The notes under the pieces are model-generated. The model was given only the letters and a program-made list of their open reading frames with translations. It was not told the DNA's origin and did no database searches. Shown here piece by piece: positions 1 to 10,274 of a DNA stretch of 58,892 nt. The position numbers and the translations under genes were made by a program. The DNA is taken from NCBI RefSeq assembly GCF_000430785.1, contig NZ_AUMR01000044.1, positions 1 to 58,892 of the forward strand. The letters run 5' to 3'. Within the stretch, counting starts at the first letter, position 1, and every line of letters begins with the position of its first letter. The stretch is from Ectobacillus panaciterrae DSM 19096. Lineage in GTDB: Bacteria; Bacillota; Bacilli; Bacillales; Bacillaceae_G.

Positions 1-141
1 CATGAAGCCCCCCTCAAGATGAGATTTCCCATAGCGTCAAGCTAGTAAGATCCCTGAAAGATGATCAGGTTGATAGGTTCGAGGTGGAAGCGTGGCGACA
101 CGTGGAGCTGACGAATACTAATCGATCGAGGGCTTAACCAA
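1..141 (+). rRNA. 23S ribosomal RNA, 3' end (partial)
   Basis: This is the last ~141 nt of a large-subunit rRNA gene. It ends in the conserved 3' segment GAATACTAATCGATCGAGGG followed by CTTAACCAA, as in Bacillus 23S genes. The 5' part lies outside the window. A 5S gene follows after a ~63-nt spacer, so this is the tail of an rRNA operon reading into the ctsR region, the same arrangement as in B. subtilis. The exact mature 3' end is uncertain by a few bases. Confidence 0.95.
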
Positions 142-204
142 TATACACTTTATCTTATGTTATCTAGTTTTGAAGGAATATTAAATTTCCTTATATAACA
201 AGAG

Positions 205-320
205 TCTGGTAATGATGGCGAAGAGGTCACACCCGTTCCCATACCGAACACGGAAGTTAAGCTCTTCAGCGCCGATGGTAGTTGGGACCTTGTCCCTGTG
301 AGAGTAGGACGTCGCTAGGC
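205..320 (+). rRNA. 5S ribosomal RNA
   Basis: About 116 nt with the conserved core CACACCCGTTCCCATACCGA, the AAGTTAAGCTCTTCAGCGCC segment and the closing GTGAGAGTAGGACG. The two ends pair as the terminal helix with several G-U pairs. It forms the last gene of the rRNA operon; no tRNA gene follows before the terminator. Ends are approximate by 1-3 nt. Confidence 0.95.
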
Positions 321-324
321 ACTG

Positions 325-358
325 AAAAAGGATTAGTCATTTGACTGGTCCTTTTTTT
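325..358 (+). terminator. rRNA operon terminator
   Basis: AAAAAGGATTAGTC / GACTGGTCCTTTTT forms a hairpin with a four-base loop and two G-U pairs, followed by a run of seven T. It directly follows the 5S gene and is a typical intrinsic terminator. Confidence 0.9.
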
Positions 359-359
359 G

Positions 360-573
360 TTTTTATAAGTTAACTATTTATCATAAATTAGGCGAGAATG
401 CTCCCAATTCAAGCGTGTGGATGGAAGTAAGTAAGCGGGGGATGTTCATGAATTAAAATCCCAAAGGAAGCCGTATAATGAAAAGATATTGCCGCTAGAC
501 GGTTGAAATAATGCTCTTGCATAAGATTAAACACCTGGAGTTTTGGGGAGGATAAAGTTGAGATGCAAAACAG
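360..573. other. intergenic stretch between rRNA terminator and ctsR promoter
   Basis: No open reading frame with a plausible start and ribosome-binding site, no tRNA and no clear repeat is visible here. An isolated TATAAT at 473-478 has no convincing -35 partner. I see nothing further to annotate. Confidence 0.5.
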
Positions 574-601
574 TTGCAAAATTTATGGAGATGTATATAA
601 T
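574..601 (+). promoter_or_regulatory. sigma-A promoter of the ctsR operon
   Basis: TTGCAA (574-579), 16-bp spacer, TATAAT (596-601). It sits 42 bp upstream of the ctsR start, and the CtsR operator lies just downstream of the -10 box, where a bound repressor would block transcription. No obvious sigma-B promoter was seen. Confidence 0.75.
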
Positions 602-604
602 TAA

Positions 605-626
605 AGTCAAAGATAGTCAAAGTCAA
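605..626 (+). promoter_or_regulatory. CtsR operator (heptad direct repeat)
   Basis: AGTCAAA-GAT-AGTCAAA (605-621) matches the CtsR consensus of two RGTCAAA heptads separated by three bases with central A. A third partial heptad (AGTCAA, 621-626) follows immediately. The position next to the -10 box and the identity of the first gene, ctsR, indicate autoregulation of this class III heat-shock operon. Confidence 0.92.
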
Positions 627-642
627 TAAAGGTGGAAGGTGA

Positions 643-1104
643 ATGAGAAATATATCGGATATTATTGAACAGTACTTGAAGCAGGTTATTGACTTAAGCG
701 GAAACAATATTATTGAAATTAAACGCAGCGAAGTTGCAGATAAGTTTGATTGTGTTCCTTCTCAAATCAACTATGTTATTAATACTCGTTTCACATTGGA
801 GCGAGGATTTATCGTTGAGAGTAAAAGAGGAGGGGGCGGCTATATTCGAATTAGTAAGGTAAAGCTTCATGATGAAATTCACATAATTGATCAAATGATT
901 CACCTTGTTCGAAACAGCATCCCGCAGTCAAGTTCAGAAAGTATTATTCAACGGCTCGCAGAAGAGGATCTCATTACAACTCGTGAAGTCAAAATTATGC
1001 TCAGTGTATTGGACCGCTCTGTTTTACTGGCAGATTTACCGTATCGAGATGAGCTTCGCGCACGTATGTTAAAAGCAATGCTCACTACATTGAAATATAA
1101 GTAG
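643..1104 (+). CDS. ctsR: transcriptional repressor CtsR
   Basis: A 153-residue dimeric repressor of class III heat-shock genes (clp family). The N-terminal half is a winged helix-turn-helix. The glycine-rich wing loop K61-R62-G63-G64-G65-G66 is present; in Bacillus this loop is the thermosensor, and R62 is a target of the arginine kinase McsB. The C-terminal half is the dimerisation/ClpC-interaction region. It is first in the operon with mcsA, mcsB and clpC and has its own operator directly upstream. The ATG start is preceded by GGTGGAAGG. Length is normal for the family. Confidence 0.97.
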   Translation: MRNISDIIEQYLKQVIDLSGNNIIEIKRSEVADKFDCVPSQINYVINTRFTLERGFIVESKRGGGGYIRISKVKLHDEIHIIDQMIHLVRNSIPQSSSESIIQRLAEEDLITTREVKIMLSVLDRSVLLADLPYRDELRARMLKAMLTTLKYK

Positions 1105-1128
1105 TTTTAAAAGGCGGGGGGATGTATT

Positions 1129-1677
1129 TTGATTTGTCAAGAATGTCAAACACGGCCAGCCACATTGCATTTTACAAAAGTGATAAACGGGGAAAAAACA
1201 GAAGTGCATATTTGTGAACAATGTTCTCAAGAAAAAGGTTACAATTCTTTTTTTTCCTCGCAAAACTCTAATTTTTCTTTTCATAACCTTTTAGCGGGAT
1301 TGTTGAATATGGATCAGCCTATCGTTGGAAAAAAAGCGAATTCTGTTTCGCAGCAGGAACAGATTCAATGCCTAAACTGCCATATGACATATCAACAGTT
1401 CACGAAAGCAGGCAGATTTGGCTGTGCGCATTGCTATGAAGCTTTTCAAGAACATTTACAACCCATTTTGCGCCGTCTTCACAGCGGAAATACAACCCAT
1501 TATGGGAAAATTCCGAGACGCGTAGGAGGAAATCTTCATCTTCGAAAAGAATTAGATGAGTTAAGACGTAAAATGCAGCATCACATACAGGCGGAAGAAT
1601 TTGAAGAAGCTGCAGAGGCTCGCGATAGAATACGCGCAATTGAAAAGCAATTAAGTGAGCATAGAAAGGAGGAGTAA
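1129..1677 (+). CDS. mcsA: McsA, zinc-binding activator of McsB
   Basis: A 182-residue adaptor that activates the arginine kinase McsB and helps control CtsR and ClpCP. Four CXXC pairs are visible (C3/C6, C29/C32, C81/C84, C99/C102), as expected for a protein binding zinc and responding to thiol stress. The C-terminus carries a UVR-type coiled segment ([19 protein letters not shown]). The start is a TTG at 1129 after the purine-rich GGCGGGGGGATG; no in-frame ATG gives the conserved N-terminal CQEC motif. It is followed by mcsB after 4 bp. Confidence 0.95.
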   Translation: MICQECQTRPATLHFTKVINGEKTEVHICEQCSQEKGYNSFFSSQNSNFSFHNLLAGLLNMDQPIVGKKANSVSQQEQIQCLNCHMTYQQFTKAGRFGCAHCYEAFQEHLQPILRRLHSGNTTHYGKIPRRVGGNLHLRKELDELRRKMQHHIQAEEFEEAAEARDRIRAIEKQLSEHRKEE

Positions 1678-1681
1678 TTCT

Positions 1682-2755
1682 ATGTCACTCGATCGTATTA
1701 TGAATGACGCTATCAGTCCGTGGATGAAGGAAAATGGTCCTGATTCCGATATTGTGCTAAGCAGCCGTATTCGACTGGCGAGAAACCTACAGACTTACAC
1801 ATTTCCGACTTTGTTGGACCATGAAGAAGCGCTGCAAGCAGTAAATGAGTTTGAAAAGGTAATAAATTTTGGCATAGAAGGACTTGGAAAGCTTGAAATG
1901 GTGAAGATGGGGGATCTGCAGCCAATTCAAAGACGTGTGCTTGTAGAGAAACATCTCATTAGTCCAGATTTAGCTGAAAACTCTCCTTTAGGTGCTTGTT
2001 TATTATCTGAAAGTGAACAAATTAGCATTATGATTAATGAGGAGGATCATATTCGCATACAATGTTTATTCCCGGGCTTTCAATTATCGGAAGCTTTGCA
2101 TCTTGCAAATACCGTGGATGATTGGTTAGAAGAACATATAGAATATGCATTTGACGAGCAGCTTGGTTATCTTACCAGCTGTCCCACAAATGTAGGAACC
2201 GGGCTTCGCGCATCTGTGATGATGCACTTGCCGGCACTTGTTCTTACCCGCCAAATGAATCGTATCGTGACAGCTATTAATCAATTGGGATTAGTTGTAC
2301 GCGGTATATATGGAGAAGGAAGCGAAGCTCTCGGAAACATTTTTCAAGTTTCTAATCAAACTACACTTGGGAAATCGGAAGAGGATATTATTGAAGATTT
2401 GCAAAGTGTAGTACTTCAGCTTATTCAACAAGAAAGAGTCGCAAGAGAGGCTCTTATGAAAACATCAGGTATTCAACTTGAGGATAAAGTATATCGTTCG
2501 TACGGCATCCTTTCCAATAGCCGTCTCATTGAATCAGGAGAGGCGGCTGGCTGTTTATCGGATGTACGTCTAGGTATTGATTTAGGCTATATTCAAAATA
2601 TCTCTCGGAGTATATTAACGGAACTAATGATACTCACTCAGCCAGGCATTTTACAGCAATACGCAGGCAGTCCGCTGCGACCGGAAGAGCGTGATTATCG
2701 AAGGGCTTCTCTGATTCGGGAACGATTGCTGCTTGAACAAAATAAAAATATGTAG
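1682..2755 (+). CDS. mcsB: protein arginine kinase McsB
   Basis: A 357-residue member of the phosphagen-kinase-like family that phosphorylates arginine on CtsR and on damaged proteins, marking the latter for ClpCP degradation. Recognisable are the nucleotide-binding SSRIRLARN (27-35) and the [13 protein letters not shown] segment with the active-site cysteine at about C167. I chose ATG 1682 (MSLDRIMND) because AGGAGG lies 10 bp upstream; an earlier in-frame start at 1655 would overlap mcsA and lacks family support. It sits between mcsA and clpC, 14 bp before clpC. Confidence 0.96.
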   Translation: MSLDRIMNDAISPWMKENGPDSDIVLSSRIRLARNLQTYTFPTLLDHEEALQAVNEFEKVINFGIEGLGKLEMVKMGDLQPIQRRVLVEKHLISPDLAENSPLGACLLSESEQISIMINEEDHIRIQCLFPGFQLSEALHLANTVDDWLEEHIEYAFDEQLGYLTSCPTNVGTGLRASVMMHLPALVLTRQMNRIVTAINQLGLVVRGIYGEGSEALGNIFQVSNQTTLGKSEEDIIEDLQSVVLQLIQQERVAREALMKTSGIQLEDKVYRSYGILSNSRLIESGEAAGCLSDVRLGIDLGYIQNISRSILTELMILTQPGILQQYAGSPLRPEERDYRRASLIRERLLLEQNKNM

Positions 2756-2769
2756 GAGGCCTGATTCGT

Positions 2770-5205
2770 ATGATGTTTGGAAGATTCACAGAGCGGGCAC
2801 AAAAAGTGTTGGCTTTATCTCAAGAAGAAGCGATCCGCATTGGTCATAACAATATCGGAACAGAACATGTTTTATTAGGACTTGTCCGCGAAGGCGAAGG
2901 AATTGCTGCAAAAGCGCTTGTGGCTCTTGGTTTAAGCCCTGAAAAAATTCAAAAAGAAGTAGAAGCGTTAATTGGACGCGGCACAGAAGCTACACAAACG
3001 GTTCATTATACGCCTCGCGCGAAAAAGGTAATTGAGCTGTCCATGGATGAGGCCAGAAAGCTTGGACATTCTTATGTGGGAACAGAGCATATCCTTTTAG
3101 GATTAATCCGTGAAGGCGAAGGTGTAGCTGCACGCGTGTTAAATAATCTTGGTGTAAGCTTAAATAAAGCAAGACAGCAAGTACTTCAGCTGTTGGGAAG
3201 CAATGAAGCATCCTCCGGTCATCAGGGAGGAGCTGCAGCTAATGCAAATACACCAACGCTTGATAGCTTAGCGCGTGATTTAACAGCAATTGCACGTGAA
3301 GGACGCTTAGATCCAGTGATCGGCCGAAGCAAAGAAATTCAGCGTGTAATTGAGGTGCTAAGCCGCAGAACAAAGAACAACCCGGTATTAATCGGTGAAC
3401 CTGGGGTCGGTAAAACAGCGATTGCTGAAGGATTAGCACAGCAAATCGTAAATAATGAAGTGCCGGAAACTTTGCGTGATAAGCGCGTTATGACGCTTGA
3501 TATGGGTACAGTTGTTGCCGGTACAAAATATCGCGGTGAATTTGAAGATCGTTTAAAGAAAGTAATGGATGAAATTCGCCAAGCCGGCAATATTATTCTA
3601 TTTATTGACGAGCTGCACACACTGATTGGCGCAGGCGGCGCAGAAGGTGCAATTGATGCATCTAACATCCTGAAGCCGTCATTGGCTCGCGGTGAACTGC
3701 AGTGCATTGGCGCTACAACACTTGATGAGTATCGTAAATATATTGAAAAGGACGCAGCGTTAGAGCGCCGCTTCCAGCCGATTCAAGTAGATGAACCGAG
3801 TGCAGAAGAGTCTGTTCAAATTTTGAAAGGATTGCGTGACCGCTATGAAGCGCATCACCGTGTATCCATCTCTGATGAAGCAATTGATGCAGCGGTAAAA
3901 TTATCTGACCGTTATATCACAGATCGTTTCTTGCCGGATAAAGCTATTGACTTAATTGACGAGGCAGCATCTAAAGTTCGTTTACGCTCTTATACAGCTC
4001 CGCCAAACTTAAAAGAGTGCGAGCAAAAGCTGGAAGAAGTACGAAAAGAAAAAGATGCGGCTGTACAAAGCCAAGAGTTTGAAAAAGCAGCTTCTTTACG
4101 CGATATGGAGCAGCGTCTTCGTGAACAATTAGAAGATACGAAGCGCCAGTGGAAAGAACAGCAAGGCAAAGAAAACTCCGAAGTCACAGTGGAAGACATC
4201 GCAAGCGTTGTATCCACTTGGACACGTATTCCAGTTTCTAAGCTTGCACAAACAGAAACTGATAAGCTATTGAACCTTGAGCAAATTCTGCATGATCGTC
4301 TGATTGGTCAAGATGAAGCGGTCGTAGCAGTAGCGAAAGCAGTTCGCCGTGCAAGAGCGGGGTTAAAAGATCCGAAGCGTCCGATTGGTTCCTTTATCTT
4401 CTTGGGGCCGACAGGTGTGGGTAAAACAGAGCTTGCTAGAGCGTTAGCTGAATCCATGTTTGGCGATGAAGATGCATTGATTCGCATCGACATGTCAGAA
4501 TACATGGAGAAACACTCTACATCCCGTCTCGTTGGGTCGCCTCCAGGATATGTAGGATACGAAGAAGGCGGTCAATTAACGGAAAAAGTTCGCCGTAAGC
4601 CATACTCTGTAATTTTATTGGATGAGGTAGAAAAAGCACATCCGGATGTATTCAACATTTTGCTTCAAGTACTGGAGGACGGCCGTTTAACAGATTCTAA
4701 AGGCCGTACAGTAGACTTCCGCAATACAATTGTCATCATGACATCAAACGTAGGTGCGGATACATTGAAACGCAATAAGCATATGGGCTTTAACGTACAA
4801 GATGAGAGCCGCGACTATGCAGATATGAAAGGGAAAGTGATGGATGAGCTGAAGAAAGCGTTTCGTCCTGAGTTCCTGAACCGTATTGATGAAATTATCG
4901 TGTTCCACCCGCTAGAGAAGAAACATATTAAAGAGATTGTAACGCTTATGGCAAATCAGCTGAAGAAGCGTTTAGTAGAACAAGAAATTGAGCTACACAT
5001 TACAGATACAGCGCTTGAGCTGCTTGCTGATAAAGGATTTGATGCCGAGTACGGAGCACGTCCATTGCGCCGAGCTATTCAGAAACATGTAGAAGACAGA
5101 CTGTCTGAAGAGCTTCTAAAAGGTGTTATTGAGAAAGGGCAGAAGGTTATCTTTGATGTAGAAGGAGAATCATTTGTCATTCATAGTGCAGAAAAGGTAA
5201 AATAG
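2770..5205 (+). CDS. clpC: ClpC, AAA+ chaperone/unfoldase of the ClpCP protease
   Basis: An 811-residue HSP100 protein. Two N-terminal Clp repeats (about 1-150) bind adaptors (McsB, MecA) and phosphoarginine. AAA domain 1 has Walker A GEPGVGKT (209-216). A UVR-containing coiled middle domain lies near 415-470. AAA domain 2 has Walker A GPTGVGKT near 545, followed by the family C-terminal region. It unfolds substrates and feeds them to ClpP. The start ATG 2770 (MMFGRF) follows AGGAGG; MMFGRF matches the B. subtilis protein. It is the last gene of the CtsR operon, followed by a terminator. Confidence 0.98.
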   Translation: MMFGRFTERAQKVLALSQEEAIRIGHNNIGTEHVLLGLVREGEGIAAKALVALGLSPEKIQKEVEALIGRGTEATQTVHYTPRAKKVIELSMDEARKLGHSYVGTEHILLGLIREGEGVAARVLNNLGVSLNKARQQVLQLLGSNEASSGHQGGAAANANTPTLDSLARDLTAIAREGRLDPVIGRSKEIQRVIEVLSRRTKNNPVLIGEPGVGKTAIAEGLAQQIVNNEVPETLRDKRVMTLDMGTVVAGTKYRGEFEDRLKKVMDEIRQAGNIILFIDELHTLIGAGGAEGAIDASNILKPSLARGELQCIGATTLDEYRKYIEKDAALERRFQPIQVDEPSAEESVQILKGLRDRYEAHHRVSISDEAIDAAVKLSDRYITDRFLPDKAIDLIDEAASKVRLRSYTAPPNLKECEQKLEEVRKEKDAAVQSQEFEKAASLRDMEQRLREQLEDTKRQWKEQQGKENSEVTVEDIASVVSTWTRIPVSKLAQTETDKLLNLEQILHDRLIGQDEAVVAVAKAVRRARAGLKDPKRPIGSFIFLGPTGVGKTELARALAESMFGDEDALIRIDMSEYMEKHSTSRLVGSPPGYVGYEEGGQLTEKVRRKPYSVILLDEVEKAHPDVFNILLQVLEDGRLTDSKGRTVDFRNTIVIMTSNVGADTLKRNKHMGFNVQDESRDYADMKGKVMDELKKAFRPEFLNRIDEIIVFHPLEKKHIKEIVTLMANQLKKRLVEQEIELHITDTALELLADKGFDAEYGARPLRRAIQKHVEDRLSEELLKGVIEKGQKVIFDVEGESFVIHSAEKVK

Positions 5206-5213
5206 CAGTAAAG

Positions 5214-5243
5214 AGAAAAGGGGCTAGTTAGTAGCCCTTTTTC
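5214..5243 (+). terminator. terminator after clpC
   Basis: A hairpin AGGGGCTA / TAGCCCTTT (one G-U) with flanking A and T runs follows the clpC stop by about 10 nt. It probably ends the stress operon, with some read-through possible into radA. Confidence 0.75.
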
Positions 5244-5316
5244 TTATATAATCAAAAGCTGCATACTGGATATGATAGTGATACATAATCATAATAGATT
5301 TAAAGTGAGGAAAACC

Positions 5317-6696
5317 ATGGCGAAGAAGAAAACGAAATTTGTTTGTCAGGAATGTGGCTATGAGTCACCGAAGTGGATGGGGAAATGTCCTGGCTGCGGT
5401 GCATGGAATACATTTACAGAAGAACTAGCAGCTCCCGTATCCTCGCGCCGTCTAACCTTTGCGACCGGTTTTCAGACTGAGGCGGCAAAGCCGCGTCCCA
5501 TCACAGACGTAGAGACGAAAAATGAAGCGCGCATTACAACGCGCTATCAAGAGCTGAACCGCGTGTTAGGAGGGGGCATTGTAAATGGGTCGCTTGTTTT
5601 AATCGGCGGTGACCCGGGAATAGGCAAGTCCACTTTGCTGCTGCAAGTATCAGCGCAGCTCGCTGAGAGTTCTTATCAAGTTTTATATATTTCAGGAGAG
5701 GAATCGCCAAAGCAAATTAAGCTGAGAGCGGACCGCTTGGATGTCAGCAGCAGTAATCTTTATGTATATTCTGAAACCGATTTACAGCGCATTGTACAAT
5801 ATATTGAAGATATGAATCCCTCATTTGTCGTAATTGACTCTATTCAAACGATTTATATGCCCGAGGTTACTTCAGCGCCCGGCAGCGTATCGCAGGTGCG
5901 CGAATGTACGGCAGAGCTTATGAAGCTTGCAAAAACAAAAGGTATTCCCATTTTTATTGTCGGACATGTTACGAAGGAAGGGAATATTGCCGGACCCCGT
6001 TTACTTGAGCATATGGTAGATGCCGTTTTATATTTCGAAGGAGAGCGGCATCATACATATCGTATTTTACGAGCTGTGAAAAATCGCTTCGGTTCTACGA
6101 ACGAGATGGGAATTTTCGAGATGAAGGAGCTTGGTTTGAAGGAAGTATTAAATCCTTCTGAAATCTTTTTGGAAGAGCGTCCGGTAGGAGTGGCAGGCTC
6201 CACAGTTGTAGCTTCCATGGAAGGGACTCGTCCTGTTTTAGTAGAAGTACAGGCTCTTATTTCGCCGACTAGCTTTGGAAATCCGCGCCGAATGGCTACA
6301 GGTATTGATCATAACCGTGTATCCTTAATCATGGCTGTACTTGAAAAGAGGGCAGGACTGCTTCTGCAAAATCAAGATGCTTACCTGAAAGTAGCGGGTG
6401 GTATAAAGCTGGATGAGCCGGCTATCGACTTGGCTGTTGCCATGAGTATTGCTTCTAGTTTTCGGGATAAACCGACTTCCCCTACTGATGCAGTTATCGG
6501 TGAAGTCGGACTGACAGGTGAAGTACGAAGGGTTTCGCGCATTGAGCAACGTGTACAAGAAGCAGCGAAGCTGGGCTTTCACAGAGTTATTATTCCAAGC
6601 AAGAATTTAGGCGGATGGACAATCCCAGAAGGAATTGAAGTTGTCGGGGTATCCAACATCGGAGAGGCTCTTCGATATACGCTAGGAGGGGCGTAG
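5317..6696 (+). CDS. radA: DNA repair protein RadA
   Basis: A 459-residue RecA-like ATPase/helicase that assists branch migration in homologous recombination. In order: a C4 zinc finger (C10, C13, C24, C27), a RecA-type core with Walker [11 protein letters not shown] near residue 95, the RadA-specific KNRFG motif near residue 255, and a C-terminal Lon-protease-like domain. The start is ATG 5317 (MAKKKTK) after GTGAGGA; an in-frame ATG 45 bp upstream has no ribosome-binding site and would add residues not found in the family. disA follows after 2 bp, so both are co-transcribed. Confidence 0.96.
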   Translation: MAKKKTKFVCQECGYESPKWMGKCPGCGAWNTFTEELAAPVSSRRLTFATGFQTEAAKPRPITDVETKNEARITTRYQELNRVLGGGIVNGSLVLIGGDPGIGKSTLLLQVSAQLAESSYQVLYISGEESPKQIKLRADRLDVSSSNLYVYSETDLQRIVQYIEDMNPSFVVIDSIQTIYMPEVTSAPGSVSQVRECTAELMKLAKTKGIPIFIVGHVTKEGNIAGPRLLEHMVDAVLYFEGERHHTYRILRAVKNRFGSTNEMGIFEMKELGLKEVLNPSEIFLEERPVGVAGSTVVASMEGTRPVLVEVQALISPTSFGNPRRMATGIDHNRVSLIMAVLEKRAGLLLQNQDAYLKVAGGIKLDEPAIDLAVAMSIASSFRDKPTSPTDAVIGEVGLTGEVRRVSRIEQRVQEAAKLGFHRVIIPSKNLGGWTIPEGIEVVGVSNIGEALRYTLGGA

Positions 6697-6698
6697 TA

Positions 6699-7775
6699 AT
6701 GGAGGAAAATAAACAGCGATCAAAAAGTATTATTAGTATATTACAGCTTGTGGCGCCCGGAACGCCTTTAAGGGAAGGCATTGATAATGTGCTTCGTGCG
6801 CAAACAGGCGGGCTTATCGTGCTGGGCTATAACGATCAAATAAAAGGGATTGTAGACGGGGGCTTCCATATTAACTGTCCGTTTTCTCCTGCGAGCTTAT
6901 ATGAATTGGCGAAAATGGACGGCGCCCTCATCCTGAATGAAACAGGAAGCAAAATCTTGCTTGCGAATGCCCAATTGATGCCCGAAGCGGCCATTGAATC
7001 TATGGAAACAGGCATGCGCCATCGTACAGCGGAGCGGGTCGCCAAGCAAACAGGAAATCTTGTTATTGCAATTTCACAACGGCGGAATGTTATTACGCTC
7101 TATCAGGGAATCCTTCGTTATACATTGAAAGATATCGGCGTTATTCTAACAAAAGCAAATCAAGCTATCCAGACATTAGAAAAATATAAAGCTGTTTGGA
7201 GTGAGGGCATTACAAACTTGGGTGTTTTGGAATTTGAAGAGGTTGTAACGATTGCGGAAGTGCTTCATGTGCTGCATAGTGTAGAAATGGTGCTCCGTAT
7301 TAAAAATGAGATTTTCAGCTATATTCACGAGCTGGGCACGGAAGGCAGACTCATTCGATTGCAGTTGGATGAGCTCCTGGCAGATTTAGAAGAGGAAGCC
7401 GCACTTCTTATTAAAGATTATTATCATGAAAAAACACAAGAACATTATCAAATTTTGAAAAAGCTGCAGGAGTTATCTAATATAGAATTACTAGAGGACA
7501 GTGACTTGGTAAAGCTGCTCGGATATTCAGGTCAAATCAATTTAGAGGAAAAAAGCGTAACACCGCGGGGGTACCGTATTCTTGGAAAAATCTCTCGCCT
7601 GCCGCCGCTCATCATTGAAAATCTTATTAATCGTTTTAAAAACCTGCAAGGCATTTGCCGGGCTACTATGGATGACTTAGATGAGGTAGAGGGAATCGGC
7701 GAGGTACGTGCAAAGAAAATTCGCGACGGTTTAAAACGTATCCAAGAGCAGCTGTATATAAGTAGGCATAATTAA
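6699..7775 (+). CDS. disA: DNA integrity scanning diadenylate cyclase DisA
   Basis: A 358-residue enzyme making cyclic di-AMP from two ATP while scanning DNA for branched structures. The N-terminal DAC domain shows the signature DGALIL and RHRTAERV motifs (residues ~70-110). A central helical spine follows, and the C-terminus carries a helix-hairpin-helix DNA-binding segment ([19 protein letters not shown]). It is translationally linked to radA (2-bp gap, AGGAGGGG within the end of radA). The neighbour is informative, since RadA modulates DisA activity in B. subtilis. Confidence 0.97.
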   Translation: MEENKQRSKSIISILQLVAPGTPLREGIDNVLRAQTGGLIVLGYNDQIKGIVDGGFHINCPFSPASLYELAKMDGALILNETGSKILLANAQLMPEAAIESMETGMRHRTAERVAKQTGNLVIAISQRRNVITLYQGILRYTLKDIGVILTKANQAIQTLEKYKAVWSEGITNLGVLEFEEVVTIAEVLHVLHSVEMVLRIKNEIFSYIHELGTEGRLIRLQLDELLADLEEEAALLIKDYYHEKTQEHYQILKKLQELSNIELLEDSDLVKLLGYSGQINLEEKSVTPRGYRILGKISRLPPLIIENLINRFKNLQGICRATMDDLDEVEGIGEVRAKKIRDGLKRIQEQLYISRHN

Positions 7776-7825
7776 AAAATTAACAAAAATTAACAATATT
7801 GCATTCGTGTAACAATATCCTGTCG

Positions 7826-7853
7826 TTCACACCTTTACAAGATATGGTATGAT
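7826..7853 (+). promoter_or_regulatory. promoter upstream of yacL
   Basis: TTCACA (7826-7831), 16-bp spacer, TATGAT (7848-7853), 90 bp before the yacL start. This is a reasonable sigma-A match in an otherwise AT-rich gap after disA. Not experimentally supported. Confidence 0.5.
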
Positions 7854-7943
7854 ATATTGGAAAGCAAATTAAATAAAATCTCGCTTTTGCATTCGACGTT
7901 TTCAATGAGAGAGTACTGTCTATAATGAGTAGGAGGTGGTTGA

Positions 7944-9041
7944 ATGTTAAAACGGATTGTACAGCTGTTCTTTTTAGTAATAGGAGGGGCATTAGGGATT
8001 TTCCTAATTCCAAAAGTGATAGATGTATTAAACGTTGGCTCCATTCCATGGCTGGAAGAGTCTTATATTCGTGCGATCATCGGTGCAATCGTCTTATTTA
8101 TTACAACATTCTGGCTGGTAGATTATATTGTTCATTTGATTAAATATGTTGAGGAAGCCATGGTAAAAGCACCGGTTACGGATGTTTTATTTGGCAGTTT
8201 AGGACTTATCTTCGGACTTATAGTAGCTTATTTAATTCTTCTTCCCATCAAATCGATTACCATTCAGGTAATTAGCACCGTATTGCAAATTTTTGTAACG
8301 ATATTGCTTGGTTATCTTGGTTTTCAGGTTGGATTTAAGAAACGAAATGAGCTCGTAGCGCTCTTTTCTTTACCGCAGCGCGGAGGCAAAAAGAAGAACT
8401 CTCACGAAGAAGCAGAAGAAGAAATGCCGCCAGCGAACTTTAAGTTATTAGATACAAGCGTAATTATTGATGGACGTATTGCGGATATTTGTCAAACTGG
8501 TTTCTTTGAGGGAACCATTCTAATCCCGCAATTTGTATTGGAAGAATTGCAGCATATCGCAGATTCATCAGATACGCTGAAACGTAATCGAGGCAGACGC
8601 GGGCTGGATATATTAAATAAAATTCAAAAAGAGCTTGCTATTAAGGTAGAGATTTATGAAGGTGACTTTGAAGATATTCAAGAAGTAGACAGCAAGCTTG
8701 TCAAATTGGCGAAAGTTATGAACGGAGCTGTCGTCACAAATGATTTTAACTTAAATAAAGTTTGTGAACTGCAAGGCGTAAAGGTGTTAAACATCAACGA
8801 TTTAGCCAATGCTATTAAGCCGGTCGTATTGCCAGGCGAAGAGCTAAGTGTGTACGTAGTAAAAGATGGTAAAGAGCATAATCAGGGAGTTGCTTATCTT
8901 GATGATGGTACGATGATTGTTGTAGAGGATGGAAGAGAGTATATTGGCTCTCAACTTGAGGTGCTTGTCACAAGTGTTCTTCAAACCTCAGCCGGCCGTA
9001 TGATTTTTGCGAAGAGAAAGCAGCTTGAAAAAGCGTTATAG
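7944..9041 (+). CDS. yacL: YacL, membrane-anchored PIN/TRAM domain protein
   Basis: A 365-residue protein with about four N-terminal membrane segments (residues ~4-135) and a cytosolic PIN nuclease-like domain beginning LLDTSVIIDGRIADI near residue 170, with conserved acidic residues. The C-terminal part has the TRAM RNA-binding fold found in this family. The architecture suggests a membrane-tethered RNA-cleaving enzyme; the physiological substrate is not known to me. ATG 7944 follows TAGGAGGTGG. ispD starts 9 bp after its stop. Confidence 0.93.
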   Translation: MLKRIVQLFFLVIGGALGIFLIPKVIDVLNVGSIPWLEESYIRAIIGAIVLFITTFWLVDYIVHLIKYVEEAMVKAPVTDVLFGSLGLIFGLIVAYLILLPIKSITIQVISTVLQIFVTILLGYLGFQVGFKKRNELVALFSLPQRGGKKKNSHEEAEEEMPPANFKLLDTSVIIDGRIADICQTGFFEGTILIPQFVLEELQHIADSSDTLKRNRGRRGLDILNKIQKELAIKVEIYEGDFEDIQEVDSKLVKLAKVMNGAVVTNDFNLNKVCELQGVKVLNINDLANAIKPVVLPGEELSVYVVKDGKEHNQGVAYLDDGTMIVVEDGREYIGSQLEVLVTSVLQTSAGRMIFAKRKQLEKAL

Positions 9042-9050
9042 GAGTTTAAC

Positions 9051-9734
9051 ATGAAATATATATTGGTCATTCCCGCAGCTGGACAAGGAAAGCGGATGGG
9101 AGCGGGAAGGAACAAGCTGTTTTTACCCATCTCCTCTGTTCCTCTTATTATTCATACTTTACAAGTATTTGAGAAGGATGAACAATGCGCACAAATCATT
9201 CTTGCGATTAATGAAGAAGAACGTGTGTTATTTCAGCAGCTGATTGAAGAGTATCGTTTAAAGAAGGATATTATCCTGATACAAGGCGGAGCGGAACGGC
9301 AGGATAGTGTGTATAATGGCATTCTTCATGCTGCAGATGCTGAGTATGTGCTTGTGCATGATGGCGCACGCCCTTTTGTTACACAAGCGATTATTAATGA
9401 TGTACTACATATGGCAAAAGAAAAAGGAGCTTCCATTTGCGCTGTTCCTGTAAAAGATACAATTAAACGGGTGCGTAATCAGGTAGTGGAAGAGACGGTA
9501 GAACGTTCCAGCCTCTGGGCGGTACAAACCCCGCAAGGCTTTCAACTGTCTGTGTTGCGTGAGGCTCATGAGCAGGCACATCGTCACAGTTTTTTAGGAA
9601 CGGACGATGCCAGTCTCGTGGAGCGTCTTGGAAAAGAAGTGGGAGTTGTACAGGGCAGCTATTACAACATTAAAGTGACAACGCCAGACGACTTAGTAGT
9701 GGCAGAAGGCTTCCTGAACAGAGAGAGAACGTAA
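9051..9734 (+). CDS. ispD: 2-C-methyl-D-erythritol 4-phosphate cytidylyltransferase
   Basis: A 227-residue enzyme of the MEP isoprenoid pathway, transferring CMP from CTP to methylerythritol phosphate. The N-terminal nucleotide-binding motif [15 protein letters not shown] (residues 8-22) and the VHDGARPF motif near residue 103 are present. Start ATG 9051 follows ATAGGAG. It is followed 12 bp later by ispF, another enzyme of the pathway, and lies in one operon with yacL. Confidence 0.97.
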   Translation: MKYILVIPAAGQGKRMGAGRNKLFLPISSVPLIIHTLQVFEKDEQCAQIILAINEEERVLFQQLIEEYRLKKDIILIQGGAERQDSVYNGILHAADAEYVLVHDGARPFVTQAIINDVLHMAKEKGASICAVPVKDTIKRVRNQVVEETVERSSLWAVQTPQGFQLSVLREAHEQAHRHSFLGTDDASLVERLGKEVGVVQGSYYNIKVTTPDDLVVAEGFLNRERT

Positions 9735-9746
9735 GGAGGATATAAG

Positions 9747-10226
9747 ATGTTTCGAATCGGACAAGGATTTGATGTGCATGCATTTGCAGAAGGAAGACCG
9801 CTTATTATCGGCGGGATTACCATTCCTTATGAGAAGGGTCTGCTTGGTCATTCAGATGCAGACGTATTGCTTCATACGATTGCGGATGCATGCTTAGGAG
9901 CAATTGCAGCAGGAGATATCGGTAAGCATTTTCCTGATACAGACCCGGCATTCAAGGACGCGGATTCCGCTGTTTTGCTTGAAAAGGTTTGGGAGATTGT
10001 CGAGCGGCACGGATATGAGCTGGCAAACTTGGATTGTACGATTATTGCACAAAAGCCGAAAATGGCTCCATATATTGAAGACATGAGAAAGCGTATCAGC
10101 GACTTATTACAAACATCTGCTGAAAATGTAAATGTAAAAGCAACAACAACAGAAAGGCTCGGATTTACAGGAAGAGAAGAAGGAATTGCTTCCCAAGCCG
10201 TTGTACTGTTGAAAAAAAAGCAATAA
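9747..10226 (+). CDS. ispF: 2-C-methyl-D-erythritol 2,4-cyclodiphosphate synthase
   Basis: A 159-residue trimeric zinc enzyme forming the cyclodiphosphate in the MEP pathway. Metal ligands are visible as D8 and H10 in GFDVHAF and the histidine of [12 protein letters not shown] near residue 42. The C-terminal [17 protein letters not shown] motif closes the active site. Start ATG 9747 follows AAGGAGGATATAAG. Length is normal. Confidence 0.97.
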   Translation: MFRIGQGFDVHAFAEGRPLIIGGITIPYEKGLLGHSDADVLLHTIADACLGAIAAGDIGKHFPDTDPAFKDADSAVLLEKVWEIVERHGYELANLDCTIIAQKPKMAPYIEDMRKRISDLLQTSAENVNVKATTTERLGFTGREEGIASQAVVLLKKKQ

Positions 10227-10274
10227 CGCTATAAAATTTGGATAGTGACAAATTAAGACGGAAGGTGTCCACAC

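Noticed and set aside
321-642. Possible tRNA genes between the 5S gene and ctsR
   Set aside because: No cloverleaf, T-loop GTTCRANYC or CCA-like end was seen.
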